The notes below the pieces were generated by a model that saw nothing but the letters and a program-made list of their open reading frames with translations, did not search any database and was not told where the DNA came from. A DNA stretch of 64,000 nucleotides, taken from contig NC_087068.1 in assembly GCF_963678635.1 (NCBI RefSeq), forward strand, positions 48,567,724-48,631,723. The letters are read 5' to 3'. Positions 24,180 to 34,272 of this stretch are shown one piece after another. This DNA is from Symsagittifera roscoffensis. Lineage: Eukaryota; Xenacoelomorpha; Acoela; Convolutidae. The stretch's first letter is position 1. Every line of letters starts with the position of its first letter. The position numbers and the translations under genes are program-made.

Positions 24180-24990
24180 CGATATCACTATCCATTAGTT
24201 ACCATCTCTTTTGTATAGCCTTCCATCCCTTACACTAAAGTCTTTCTTATTTTGCCCCTGATCTAAAAATTCTCTTCTTTTCTTTAAAGATTCGTTTTCT
24301 ATCGCGGCTTCTTCATTAGTTAGTTCCTTGCTTATGAATACTGGATCTCCATAGTTTTCAGTTTCGGTGCTGATGATAAGATCAACCGTTTCAGCCATAC
24401 ACTTGGCAGTTTAAGAAGTATCGTTCTGGCACGATCATCACCTCTTTGGCCTAGTCTAATCAAGTCGTTGAAAATACAATCAACCTCCATATGAGTCAGG
24501 ATTTTTTGTACTTCGCAAAAGTCGTGTTCTTGGCGCTTTCTAGGATCCTTGTCATCGCTCGCATTTACTCCTCTTATCCTTATTCCTTATGTCTGGTTAT
24601 TGCTTTTGTCCGATGTGGTTAAGTTTGATTCCTTTTGATTTGGTTTTGTTTCTGGTTGTTTTGCTGGTTTTGATAGTATGTTTTTAATTTCCGAGACTGT
24701 CTCCTTAAGTTCTTTCATCTCATTTTCCATTTTGTCAAGTTTCTCCTCCTTTACTGGGTGTTGTTTTGCCAGAAGTTACTTTATCTTTTCTCTTTGGTTT
24801 GCCTAAACGCACGTGTTACACAGTAAAAGTATGTTCATGCCCAATTCCTTAGTATCTGACAATGCGTTGTTACTAAGTTTGGTGCACTTTGCTGTCAGAT
24901 ACATTCTACATCCACATGTTATGCAATCAAAAGATTGCTCTCTTGCACTTATATTGCTTTTGCAAATTTTGCATGTATTTTCCGCCGTTA
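24180..24990 (-). pseudogene. Y2 ORF1 remnant: PHD-like finger, coiled coil, RRM-like segment
   Basis: The N-terminal part (24985-24806) has CxxC...CxCxxC...C...CxxC spacing like the PHD fingers of CR1/L2 ORF1 and ends at a TAG at 24803. The following frames give a Lys/Ser-rich linker, a short coiled coil (ENEMKELKETVSEIKNIL) and the nucleic-acid-binding segment ending with SVRDGRLYKRDGN. At least two breaks separate these parts. ORF1 proteins bind the element RNA and chaperone target-primed reverse transcription. Confidence 0.65.
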
Positions 24991-25080
24991 TGGTGGTGTT
25001 TTTTTATTTAAACCGATGTTTTTATTTAAACCGGTTTTTTTATTTAAAGCCACTAACTAAAATAAAAATGAATTTTTATT

Positions 25081-25727
25081 CAAATTAACTTACTTACGTG
25101 CAAAATTAGTGAGCTCGTGGCTCCTCGAAGATGGATCATCCCCTCAAAGATGGATCAACCCTTTCCCCCAACTCCTAGCTTCTCATCCTTGCAAAATGAA
25201 TTGTGATGTTAATTAGATTCAATTCAGGACATAATAGGGAAGCTAAAAGTTTATGTAAAACAGTTTCAGTCCAAATCCCGAGACCCCTCCGGATTCTTGA
25301 ATCCGGGGAAGTAAGACTCTTATTCTCCTTCCGGAAGGCTGGTTTTCCACCCTTCACCGTTGTTCGCAGCGGTCTTGCAACTATTGTAGCGGCACAATAG
25401 TTGCAACTCGGAACAGTCTCTGCTTCTTCTGCTTTTTTCTGATTCCGATTCTCAATTTTTCCGTTGTTGTCGTCGTCGCAACTATCGTTGTTGTGTTTCT
25501 ATTTTGGTGTTTCTCTAAAATGGCCGTTTTTGACGTTTCTCAGAATTAGTACGTCATCATTTCGAATTTTTAAAATTTAGGAATTTCCGAATCCTTCAGC
25601 CTTCACGATTTGTCCAATCGTTTGAATAACGCTCGTATTCCTTCAAAACCGCCAATTCGGAAGGTTCGCTGCCAAAAACTCGAAACTGCTGAATCTGCAT
25701 TTTTGTCCATTCTGGTCGAATGTCACA
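25081..25727 (-). repeat. 3' LTR of the giant element (left)
   Basis: 647 bp, starting TGTGACATTCGACC on the minus strand directly after a purine-rich tract. It shares the palindrome (25289-25306) with the right LTR. Its outer end abuts the 5' end of retrotransposon Y2. The outer end reads ...TTAATTTGA and not the usual ...CA. Confidence 0.88.
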
Positions 25728-25736
25728 TACTCCCCG
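25728..25736 (-). promoter_or_regulatory. Polypurine tract of the giant element
   Basis: On the minus strand CGGGGAGTA stands directly before the TGTGACA start of the 3' LTR. This is the expected place and composition of the plus-strand DNA primer. Confidence 0.6.
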
Positions 25737-26811
25737 AACAGCCCGGTCAATGTCCCCATTGAATCTCGCAATATTCGTAAAATTGGTACAGTGTCATCGA
25801 AAAGAATTTACAAAATGCATGAAATTACTTTTACCCACGTCATATCGACTCACTGCAGAATATAAATGGCATCATATTACATTGCTATAGCCTTCTAAAT
25901 TTATTCACTAATCTGCACTCTGAGGATATGACTTAAGATAAAACGTTTTTTCTGACTTCCAACGTCATTGCCCTGATTTAAAACTTTTTCTCCTTTGTTT
26001 TTAAAAGATGTTAGTTTGCAGGACAGTCCTGCCAACCAACAAGCTAAAATTATTCTACTATGCTTCTTCCCTTCGGAAATTTTAGTTGTTATTGTCCTGA
26101 ATATTAAAATTAAGGAACTCTGTGGTTAGAAAGAACAATGAAACAATCTCCCTCGTCAAGAGATTACCCAAGCCTTTCATGTCACCACAAAGTGATCAGT
26201 TCTCCTAGCTGACTAAAAACAGTCTTGCAGGCTGGAATATTTAAATATACTCTTTACTCAAGCCTTTCTAAATAATTAGTAAGTGTCTCTAAAGCCACTA
26301 ACTAAAATCAAAATGCAAATTTATAAATGCAACAAATCCTTTAATGTTCAAAACTCAACTAAATGTTTCAGTTTTCAATTACAACTTGGTTGCTTAGTTT
26401 TTCACTTGAGTTTTCTCACACACATAAAACAATTTTGAGTTTTAACTACTTCTCTTTTGTCACCTTTTTGTTTCTTCTTTTTTCGTCGTTTAGAAGTTCT
26501 AAAACTTCTAAATACTTCTAATTTTCTTTCCTTTTGCATCTTGTTTTTCGGCCATTTGTCAATGCTCCATCCCCTCCTCCTGCGACATTGACTCTGCACT
26601 TTCAGTTTCTGTGTCTTGCAACACATCGTTAGCTATTCTGACGCTGTTGGAAGCAGTCCTCCAACACTTCTGCTCTTCTACCCTCTGTTTACAACAAGGT
26701 AGGGGATCCACGTTAGATTCTCTGTTCCTGCAGAAGCTGTTGTGGAGACACAAAGTCACGTTTCTCTCCAAATCTTCCTTCAACATCTCTTCTTTTTCCT
26801 TTCCACTACGT
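25737..26811 (-). other. 3' untranslated part of the giant element
   Basis: Between the last accessory ORF and the PPT. Short frames at 26786-26559 (with CLHNSFC, CCKQR) and 26626-26402 (Lys/Arg-rich) have no recognisable motif. The composition becomes AT-rich towards the LTR. A 34-bp stretch near 26292 resembles one just outside the left LTR (25047). Confidence 0.45.
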
Positions 26812-27372
26812 TCACTTGTCCTGGAAATCGGTGGTCACTGCATTCCGATGAGTCACGAAAGCTCGCTTGAAAGCTCCTGCCCCAATGTCCAGCTGATACC
26901 CACTGTATACTCTGCCGTGCTTCGACATATGCTTTTTTACATACTCGTACAACCATGCAGTCATGTTGGCTCTAAACCGTGGCATCAGTCGTCTTCTCGC
27001 CCATATCTTCTTTACTTCCATCGGAATCATCAGAATCTTGCACGTTGTCTCAAAAAAATCTAAATCTTTTAGACAATCCAACTTCTGCAATTGTTCTCGC
27101 GTTGGCGCCTCCTGTCTTTTGTTCGCTCTCACATGAGCCTCCAGCAACCTTATCGCCATCATAACTCCCACTATCACTACTGTTATGGGCTGTGATGAGT
27201 CTGGTAAACCCATGGAGAGCAGCTCTCCAGAGTCCCAGATCAGCACCAGATTACTACGCCCGGGATACCACCATGTTTGCAGCAAGCAGTGGCAGGGAAA
27301 CTCATCATGTGTCAACATGATTTTTCCTCCAATTACGCTTTCCCGAAGCTTCCAGTAATGGTTCCACTTCAA
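26812..27372 (-). CDS. Last accessory ORF, with one possible membrane segment
   Basis: 186 codons. PITVVIVGVMMAIRLL at about residues 63-78 is a hydrophobic stretch just long enough to span a membrane, followed by a basic, helical tail (KKIWARRRLMPRFRANMTAW). It may be the C-terminal part of the preceding protein joined by a frameshift, giving a single-pass protein of about 500 residues with a C-terminal anchor. That would be where an env gene lies in retrovirus-like elements, but nothing here resembles a known envelope protein. Confidence 0.45.
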   Translation of the reverse strand: MKWNHYWKLRESVIGGKIMLTHDEFPCHCLLQTWWYPGRSNLVLIWDSGELLSMGLPDSSQPITVVIVGVMMAIRLLEAHVRANKRQEAPTREQLQKLDCLKDLDFFETTCKILMIPMEVKKIWARRRLMPRFRANMTAWLYEYVKKHMSKHGRVYSGYQLDIGAGAFKRAFVTHRNAVTTDFQDK

Positions 27373-28351
27373 TCATCACGCGGTGGACTTCATCATTCTC
27401 CTCTACTGTATTGTAATCTGTAACGGTTGATCCTCTCTGTTTCTGTCTCTCAAAGTCACTGAAGTTGCCACTCACGTATCTCATGAACTTCCTTCCCAGT
27501 ATTGACTCCAACTCCTCTTTTGTTCTCTCTGGAACCTGTGAGAACATTTTACACAGTAACTCGTAAGATTTCTCCGACCTTCTCGTTAGTCTCACACACT
27601 TTGGCACTGAGAAGGCTTGATCCACGATCGTTTCCGTACTCTTTACATCCACAGCAACAAAATGCACCGGGTATCTGCTCCTGCACATTGGAGCTAAAGT
27701 CGATCCCACCAAATATCGTGCTCCTGATGTTCTACGATAAGTTTCACTGAGTCGGATGTTCATTTCCGCCTCGATCGCTTCCCTCCATTTTCCTATGTGC
27801 TTTTGCTCAGTTTGCAAAACTCCTGGGAACACTTCTACACTGATGGCTGTGACCATCTCATGTTTCTGTTCTAGATTCAATAGTGACTCTAAAGAACCAA
27901 ACATGCTGTAGAATCCTAGTGCAGTCACTAGATTCACCTCGGTTCCTCGGCGCTTGTGTTGTCTCTTTAGGGTTTTCACGCAATTCAGACTTCCACAAAC
28001 GTGACCTTCCAGTCCACAGACTTCTGCCAGACAGCTACCAGGTTTGACCCAGTCTTCTGGTCCCCAGCCAGGCAACTCCACTTTGTCTTTCCCGTTGCTC
28101 CTAGAGGCTGTTGTCATCACATTATATATGATGTTCAGGTCACGCAGGTTACAGTCTGCGTTTAGTTCCCTCTGCACGTTTTGTGTCGCTCGTAGTATCG
28201 AGTCCGCATTGGGACTAGGACACCATGATGGTCTCATCAGTTCCCATACTACCATCAAGCTCGTTCTCAGTAGTTCATCTGAGAATCCCAACCCAAACTC
28301 CACTCGTTTGTCGGATTTTGGCACGGAAGGTGCAGTCACCTTTTCCTCCAA
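27305..28351 (-). CDS. Accessory ORF, 348 codons, Cys-containing, unrecognised
   Basis: Residues about 100-130 hold a Cys cluster (CLAEVCGLEGHVCGSLNCVK) that could bind a metal or form disulphides. The rest mixes helices and strands (MVTAISVEVFPGVLQTEQKH; YPVHFVAVDVKSTETIVDQA). No signal peptide. No ATG begins the ORF; the first open codon is a TTG, so the true start may lie upstream and be lost. It overlaps the last ORF by about 68 bases in another frame. Confidence 0.5.
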   Translation of the reverse strand: MEEKVTAPSVPKSDKRVEFGLGFSDELLRTSLMVVWELMRPSWCPSPNADSILRATQNVQRELNADCNLRDLNIIYNVMTTASRSNGKDKVELPGWGPEDWVKPGSCLAEVCGLEGHVCGSLNCVKTLKRQHKRRGTEVNLVTALGFYSMFGSLESLLNLEQKHEMVTAISVEVFPGVLQTEQKHIGKWREAIEAEMNIRLSETYRRTSGARYLVGSTLAPMCRSRYPVHFVAVDVKSTETIVDQAFSVPKCVRLTRRSEKSYELLCKMFSQVPERTKEELESILGRKFMRYVSGNFSDFERQKQRGSTVTDYNTVEENDEVHRVMIEVEPLLEASGKRNWRKNHVDT

Positions 28352-28438
28352 GACTAGTCCCAGCTTGATCTACGGATTAGCAGCGCTTTAAATCGTTGCA
28401 ATTCTCGACGTCCAGAACCTTAGCAACACCGCTTGATC

Positions 28439-30084
28439 CTAATCAAAGAAGCAATCGCGTATGTCTTCACTCAGGAAAGGGTTGTACGCTATCCCTATGA
28501 CTCCCGACACGTAGCTGATCGGTCCACAGTACTCACTGGATTTCGGTAGTGCCCCCATAGATTCTTTAGTGAGTCTCAGCTCCTTGTTTGAGAATCGCCT
28601 GATTTCGTCTTTTTTTCTCATGGGTTCTAGCTCTTCAGGTTCTTTCATATTCACCCTCATCGGCTTGCTCTGATGCATTTCCAGCAGTGCTAGCAAGAGT
28701 AAGGCTTTTACTCGTTCATCGCCCTCCCTCAGCATCTTGACACAGGTGTTCAATGCTGGCAAGGAACCTGCTCTATCAGGAATCGAATGAAACAGAGAGC
28801 GTCTCTCCGCTTCGCGCACGCTAATGCCATTCCCTCCTGGATTATCAGATCCCTCAGGTTCGTCATCAGGAATACCTTTTCTTCTTTTGACCTTTTCCTT
28901 TCTTCTGAGTCATATTCCCCGCGAGTTAATCCCATCATGCACCAGGCGAACCTCAGCTGTAATTCGGTTATGACGTAAGGTACTGCCATGAGAGCGTATA
29001 TTCTCGGCGTAGTCCACATTTCCTCTTCAAAGTACCTCAACACCACTGCTTTCCATGGAAGGCTCACTAATTGCTCAATCGTTTCCGCCTGCATCTCAGG
29101 CGACGCTAGAGTCCCGTACGCCTTCTGCTTGAGGGTGTTGCCCTGCAACATCGTCTCCAGATAACCTTCCATGGCACTCTTGTCTTCCAGAGCCATCACA
29201 TATCCTCTAGCCGAGTTTCGGTATTCCAACATCTCCATGTATCCACCGGCGGGTTCATCTATTGACACAGTCTCCGACACTGTCAGTCGGTTATACTCCA
29301 CTGGTACTAGTTGTCCTGTGAGACTGTCCTTTCCGTGGTTCATGGGAGACGGTTTAAAGTCTTTCATGGTACTTTCTCCACATTGGCTGAGTATCTCCAT
29401 TTCCAAGGTTGCTCCAGTCAGAGTGCGGTCACTCCTTTTGGATTTGTAATCTGTTGACTTTATCCCTGCCATGAGAATGGCTGGTACCATCGCTACATCA
29501 GTTAACATTCTGTCCGTGCCAGGCAATTGATAATCACCTTGCCCCAAATCCATGGCCTCTTCGACTCGTTTCATTTTCGCTGAATTGACAGCTCTTATCG
29601 ATATCTCCGAACCCACCTTCGTCTTTCCTACTCTCCTCGGCATCACTTTGCTGCCTAACTTCATCTTCAACTCGTTGATCTTATCAATCACCAATTTCGA
29701 TCGCATCGTTCCCCTCCTGGTTCTTGATAGATACACCACCTCTCCTTTATCCTCCTGTGGTGTCATCTTAATGGGAGAGTTCACTTCACTTTCGTCAGTG
29801 GCTGAGTCAATCAACAACTCACTCAATCTCACTTCACACTCATCAAGTTTGTCGAGGACTTCCCGCATCAATGGTCGGTTGAGACCCACTTTCAAAATGG
29901 AATGGGTCCCATAGCTCTGAACTACTGTCCAGACTTCTTCCATGAACGCCAATTTGTCCAATTTACATCCCGTCCTATTCTCATGCTCTCGGTGATGCAC
30001 TTCCCACTCTTCTTCGGGCAACGTTCCCAAGAAAGGTACTCTGGCAGCAGCGCCTTCTATTCTTCTTCTCCTCGGTGATTCCAT
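28439..30084 (-). CDS. Accessory ORF of about 550 codons, unrecognised, one frameshift
   Basis: 30084-28750 reads 444 codons and the sense continues in 28819-28439 after a shift near 28,790. The protein is charged and mostly helical, without signal peptide or membrane segment; recurring segments include MRSKLVIDKINELKMKLGSK, VSLPWKAVVLRYFEEEMWT and RIYALMAVPYVITELQLRF. I know no family that fits. Codon use and strand match its neighbours, and the length of the open frame argues that it was under selection before this copy decayed. Confidence 0.6.
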
Positions 30085-30551
30085 GAGGAGTCTTTGTTCG
30101 TTACCTTTAGAATTGCCCGGCCCGGAGAGCTGCTCTCCGGCAAATTCCGTTTCATTTCCATAGAGGCCGATGGAGGTTCCAGTGTCAAAGTGCCTTCGTC
30201 TGCTGGCTCAGCCGCTTCCAACGTATCCGCATTATTCTCAAAGTCACTGAGGAAATTGAAATCCAGGCTGGATATTCCTCCTGTCGATGCCCTATCGTCT
30301 TCCCTATCTGCTCGATTGTTACCTTGTTGCATGGGTTCCTCCGTTCGACGGCTTCCTCCCTGCCCATCATCTCCTTCTGATGTATCTTTTTTCGAGCTTG
30401 AGGGTCCTTGCTTTTCTGTCTCGGCCCATTCCAAAAATTTTGGTATGATCAGTATGCCGGCCGATTTATCTTCCTCCTCTCCATGGACCACTTTGATTTC
30501 CTCAAAGCCGAAGGGCGCCAGGAAGGTTCGCGTCTGCAACGTTCCTCCCAC
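30057..30551 (-). CDS. Accessory ORF, acidic low-complexity protein
   Basis: 164 codons. The start is compact (TFLAPFGFEEIKVVHGEEE), the rest is Ser/Glu/Asp/Gly-rich and probably disordered (TSEGDDGQGGSRRTEEP). It overlaps the next ORF by 28 bases in another frame. No similarity is recognised; it may be the N-terminal tail of the following protein. Confidence 0.45.
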   Translation of the reverse strand: MGGTLQTRTFLAPFGFEEIKVVHGEEEDKSAGILIIPKFLEWAETEKQGPSSSKKDTSEGDDGQGGSRRTEEPMQQGNNRADREDDRASTGGISSLDFNFLSDFENNADTLEAAEPADEGTLTLEPPSASMEMKRNLPESSSPGRAILKVTNKDSSWNHRGEEE

Positions 30552-30731
30552 TGTTAACCCCTGCTATACATTGTTCAAAATCAGGGAGGCCTCAGGTAAT
30601 TCGGCTCTGCCTCTCATTCTCATGGGCGCTAGGTTTAATTCCGCCCACTCCGCGTCAAACGCTCCAGGCTTCGGAGTCGCAGCGTTGCTTATTCGCCTTC
30701 TCGTCGCTTGATCCGTGTAGGCAAATCGCGT

Positions 30732-33152
30732 TTACTGTAGCACGGCGGCATTCCTCCCCACAAAGTATGTATCCATCGTTTCCACGAATTTCACTATCTT
30801 CCTTTCATTGGTTTCAAACGCTCTTAGTCTAGGAGTTTGTACTACGGAGACTGCTCCGAGCAACATCCTTCTTATCAGAGGGAATCCAGGGATTTCCTCT
30901 GGCAGCTTTTCGTAATCACCCCTATCTTTCGTCTCTTCTCTCACCTTGTGATATGCTGCAGTGAGACGAGGAACTCTGGTCATTTCACCATTCGTCTTAT
31001 CATAGGGTCTTAGATTCCAGAGCTTCGGAAACACTTCGATGTGCCCTCTCTCTACTTCTCCCATGCGACCACGGAAATGATCGTCAAAATTGATGACTGT
31101 CATTTCTGGCTCTGATATTTTCGCAAATAACAGATCTTCGCTCATGAGCTCCCTCAACACGTGCTGCTCACACCAGTTCAGCGCACTACCGTCCACTGCT
31201 GATATGAGGTTCAAGTGCAGCACCGACCTCCTGTATGCTTCCACCTTGACATCAGGGATTGCAAACGTGACTGCTGGTCCATAAATCACTGTCACAAACT
31301 CGGTGGCTCCCCTGATCAACGCTAAGGGATTGGTCCTCATAGCCAAGCTTAGATCAGTTAGTAGGGGCATGCCCCCAACATGTCGTCTTACGTCTTCCTC
31401 CCTCTCGATCATCTCATCTTCTCCTGTTTCAAAGAAATTCTGATTCAGGAGGTACTGGATAAGAGTATGTCTCAGATCTCTTATCTTGTTCCACGAATCT
31501 GTGGCTTTCTTTTCATCAAATTTCTTCACATTTTCTATCATCTGTTCTGGGTAACGTGTCAGCTTCATTATTCCTCCCAAGTTTCCATGGGTAATCGCAA
31601 TCAGTGTTAGAAGTCCATCTAACCGCAAGTTCTGGATTCCTTCAGGGAGTAGTATCACGGGTCCCTTCACGAAGCTCTCTGCTCCAAACGTCACGAACAA
31701 GGCTAGTAGTTCCACAATCGACACTTCCCTTACTGCTTGGAGGAATTCCTTTATCAAGTATTGAGAGAGTTTCGGGTAGACTTCTGCTAAGAAGGACGCG
31801 GTCCATCCGGCTCCCAGACCTTCCAGCATGCTATCAGTCCGTTCCAAGCCTTCTTCTCCCTTCACCTTCTCAGTCCAGAAAGTTTCCAGGGTTACTTGGC
31901 ACACTCTGTTTACGAATTCGGCTGTCTTTTCTTCAGCATTCTCCGCCAGGTTCACCTCCTTTAACAAGTAGGCATGGATCTTCTTGATCATTACTGGGTC
32001 TTGCTCAAAAGCATCCGCACCCAAGGCCGCTACTCGAAGAGTTAGATGTAGCCACTGATTGGCCTCAGGTTTGGTTCTCAAAACCATTGCCTCCAAGTGA
32101 ACTCTAGTCTCCTGGGAATTTTTCCTTCTCTCTCTTTCTCCTGCTGCTTCCATTCCTCGGAACCATAAGTCGCTCGACGTTGCCACGATCATTCGATGAT
32201 CGTCGCCTATTCCCGGTTTCAGTTTGAGCTGTCGACTGAAATTGGATAGTACCAATCCCAGCACCTCGTCCAGCACCAGCATGTGTAGCGCATGGTCCTT
32301 GAATCCTGTCAATGCGTTTGAGATATCCGACCACACCGCAGGTAGCTCAACCCTGAGTGGTTTCAGGTTCTCCATCTCTATCATGCGATTTGGGGCTGAT
32401 ATGATTACATCATATTTCCCTTCCGAAAGCAAGGCCACGATCGCATAAACGAATTTCAATCCATCCGAGAGATGTGCATACCCCGGAGATAGCGCGAACA
32501 CTACTCTCGGTGTCGTCTTGGTGAAAGACCCCTCCTTCATTGCATCCACCACTTCACCCATTGACTCGAGGATGTCTTTTATTACTGGCTATACGGCATT
32601 TTCTGCCGTTGTGGGCTCTCTGAGTTTGCTCAGGAAACCTCTACTGTGTAGATGGTCGTTGATGCCAGCAAAAACGATCGTGATCAAGCTCATATCTGTC
32701 TGTGTTTGCACTACGATAGTCATTGACACGGGTTGCAGTAGGTCCAGATCGACCGCTCCCAACATAATGACGTCCGGCCAAAACATGGACTTAGAAGTGT
32801 GTACGAATTCTGAATTCGCTACTATCATAATCTTGGCCTTCCTCATTTCTGCTTTGTCGTACGCGGCGAAGATGGTATCATCTTTCTCTATCGCTTTCAA
32901 TTCGCCGTATCTTTGGGCATCACCTTCCTGATTCACTTGCTCCGGGTATGCTCTTTCTTTCACATGACCTGGAGGTGTCTTCAGCTGCCTGAACATCTTC
33001 ACATGTTGCCCAATCGGCGCCCTCGTTATCAGAAATCTTCCAGGTCTCTTTTCTCGATTCCCCTCATCGTGATTCAGTTTTACGTCTTGTAAGGGTCGGG
33101 CGTTCACTGGTCCCATTGTGTTATTAGAGGGTAGTCCCTCTATCTGCAGCAA
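30732..33152 (-). CDS. Large accessory alpha/beta protein, possibly SGNH-like, with one in-frame stop
   Basis: An open frame of about 806 codons interrupted once, by TAG at 32589-32591. The N-terminal 190 residues alternate strands and helices (KAKIMIVANSEF, WPDVIMLGAVDLDL, SLITIVFAGINDHLHSRGFL). GINDH resembles block III (GxND) of SGNH hydrolases, VANSEF stands where GDS would be, and after the stop TPRVVFALSPGYAHLSDGL and KYDVIISAPNRMIEMENL continue the alternating pattern. This supports at most a degenerate SGNH-like fold. The last 450 residues are helical and unrecognised. Single-base change of TGG to TAG would explain the stop. It is the largest accessory protein of the element. Confidence 0.6.
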
Positions 33153-33513
33153 ACCTCAAGGCAGTTGTAGAGCTGAAGTTTATGCCAGCCGCTATCAACC
33201 AGTCCACTCCTGTTATCGAGTACAATCCGTTGACCGATAATCTTGCTCCGTTCAGCATCCTCATGGCATCCGCTGCGAAGCTCACCGTCTGAAGGTTCAG
33301 TTTCATCAGATCTTCCTTGTATATGTGCCATGGAGAAAGTATTGGCCTCGACCAAATTAGAGAGCTCCTGTTAGGGCGTCTTTCCTCTCGACTGGTCCTT
33401 GTCGTCTCCGACCTCGTGTCCGATCTAGAGGTGCTGGCTGTCTCCTCCATTGGGATAACAGGCCCTATTCTTCTCCTAAGATTAATGATCCTCCTCATTG
33501 GCGCTTCTCCCAA
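33124..33513 (-). CDS. Accessory ORF, 129 codons, unrecognised
   Basis: Arg/Ser-rich N-terminal half (RRIINLRRRIGPVIPMEE; TSREERRPNRSS) and a more hydrophobic C-terminal half (MRMLNGARLSVNGLYSITGV). It overlaps the start of the long ORF below by 29 bases in another frame and may be its N-terminal part separated by an indel. No function can be given. Confidence 0.45.
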   Translation of the reverse strand: MGEAPMRRIINLRRRIGPVIPMEETASTSRSDTRSETTRTSREERRPNRSSLIWSRPILSPWHIYKEDLMKLNLQTVSFAADAMRMLNGARLSVNGLYSITGVDWLIAAGINFSSTTALRFAADRGTTL

Positions 33514-33555
33514 CCGATCTTGAACGTCTGTTCTTTGACCTGGTTCGCTAGAGCT

Positions 33556-34272
33556 CTACTGTCTATAGTTCGTCACGGCCGGGACTATCCCCAAGCGTGT
33601 TTCTAGGCTAGGAGGCACAAAGGTGGTAATCACAGGTTCGTTCAATGCTCCCTCCTCCTTCAGCACTCCTGTGTCGAAGAGTTCTACTTCCAACTCATCC
33701 AATCGCTCTTGGAAAACTCTGTTCAACCATGCCTGTCCTTCTATATTATCGAAGTGGATGCCGTCCGTAGTCAGCCTGGCCTGATCCATAGCTCTCAACT
33801 CATGTTCGATGTCCATGAGGATCATCCTTCCGGCATTCCGACTTGCGAGATTCCTTAGGATGTTATTCCACCTGACTACTCCTTCGTTGTGCCTTCTCCC
33901 TGTCGCAGTCAAACTCCTCGCATTCATTGGCACAGTGCAAACGGTCAGTACCGCGCAATTGAACTTCTGCCAGAGAGTAGTAAACAAGCACACCATCATT
34001 GATTCCCATAGTGCTTCCTCCTCATCCGAGCTTCTCGAGATGTTATTTGTCCCCACTAGGATCATTACATTAGGGATTCTCCCTGGGTTCATCAACTCCA
34101 CCATCCAAAATAACTGGGCTATGGTCGCGCCTCCAAAGGCCATCACCGTGGTGACCCAAGAGGTTCTCAAGTTCGAGAGTACTCTGACTAAGCTATCTCC
34201 CAGTATCAGATGTGATGTCCCCAGCGGTGGTTGCTGCAGGTTGCCGGGTTCCAGTTCGCTCGATTGAAGCAA
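33556..34272 (-). CDS. SGNH/GDSL-type hydrolase carried by the giant element
   Basis: 238 codons with all four SGNH blocks in order and at usual spacing: block I HLILGDSLVRVL (Ser27), block II MAFGGATI (Gly47/48), block III MILVGTNNISR (Asn76), block V TTDGIHFD (Asp170, His173). SGNH hydrolases are esterases or lipases of many substrates, including carbohydrate and lipid esters. The catalytic set looks complete, so this is the best preserved accessory enzyme. No signal peptide is seen, so it is likely cytosolic. Esterase domains are known from ORF1 of CR1-like non-LTR elements; finding one after pol in a gypsy-type element is unusual. Substrate is unknown. Confidence 0.82.
   Translation of the reverse strand: MLQSSELEPGNLQQPPLGTSHLILGDSLVRVLSNLRTSWVTTVMAFGGATIAQLFWMVELMNPGRIPNVMILVGTNNISRSSDEEEALWESMMVCLFTTLWQKFNCAVLTVCTVPMNARSLTATGRRHNEGVVRWNNILRNLASRNAGRMILMDIEHELRAMDQARLTTDGIHFDNIEGQAWLNRVFQERLDELEVELFDTGVLKEEGALNEPVITTFVPPSLETRLGIVPAVTNYRQ

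Larger units (their letters stand above)
21183..25050 (-). mobile_element. Non-LTR retrotransposon family Y, nearly complete copy Y2 (CR1/L2-like)
   Basis: Read on the minus strand the order is typical of a two-ORF APE-type element. ORF1 (about 24990-24180) starts with a PHD-like finger (CKICKSNI...CITCGC...CNTC), then a basic and coiled-coil stretch and an RRM-like segment (GIRIRGVNASDDK; LTNEEAAIENESLKKRREFL). ORF2 has the endonuclease (about 24075-23520; DIICLTETCL, NGGVIFG), a linker (23499-23134), RT fingers (22776-22546; NYRPISLLTVISKVIE), RT palm (22395-22123) and a C-terminal part (22126-21276). The 3' end at 21183-21226 is a (TTATTA)-like microsatellite tail. Stops and frameshifts occur throughout, and the RT box reads YPDD instead of YADD, so the copy is dead. 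Confidence 0.8.

Noticed and set aside
26812-27372. An envelope (env) gene at the 3' end of the giant element
   Set aside because: Only one weak hydrophobic segment; no signal peptide, fusion-peptide or cleavage motif, so the name would not be justified.
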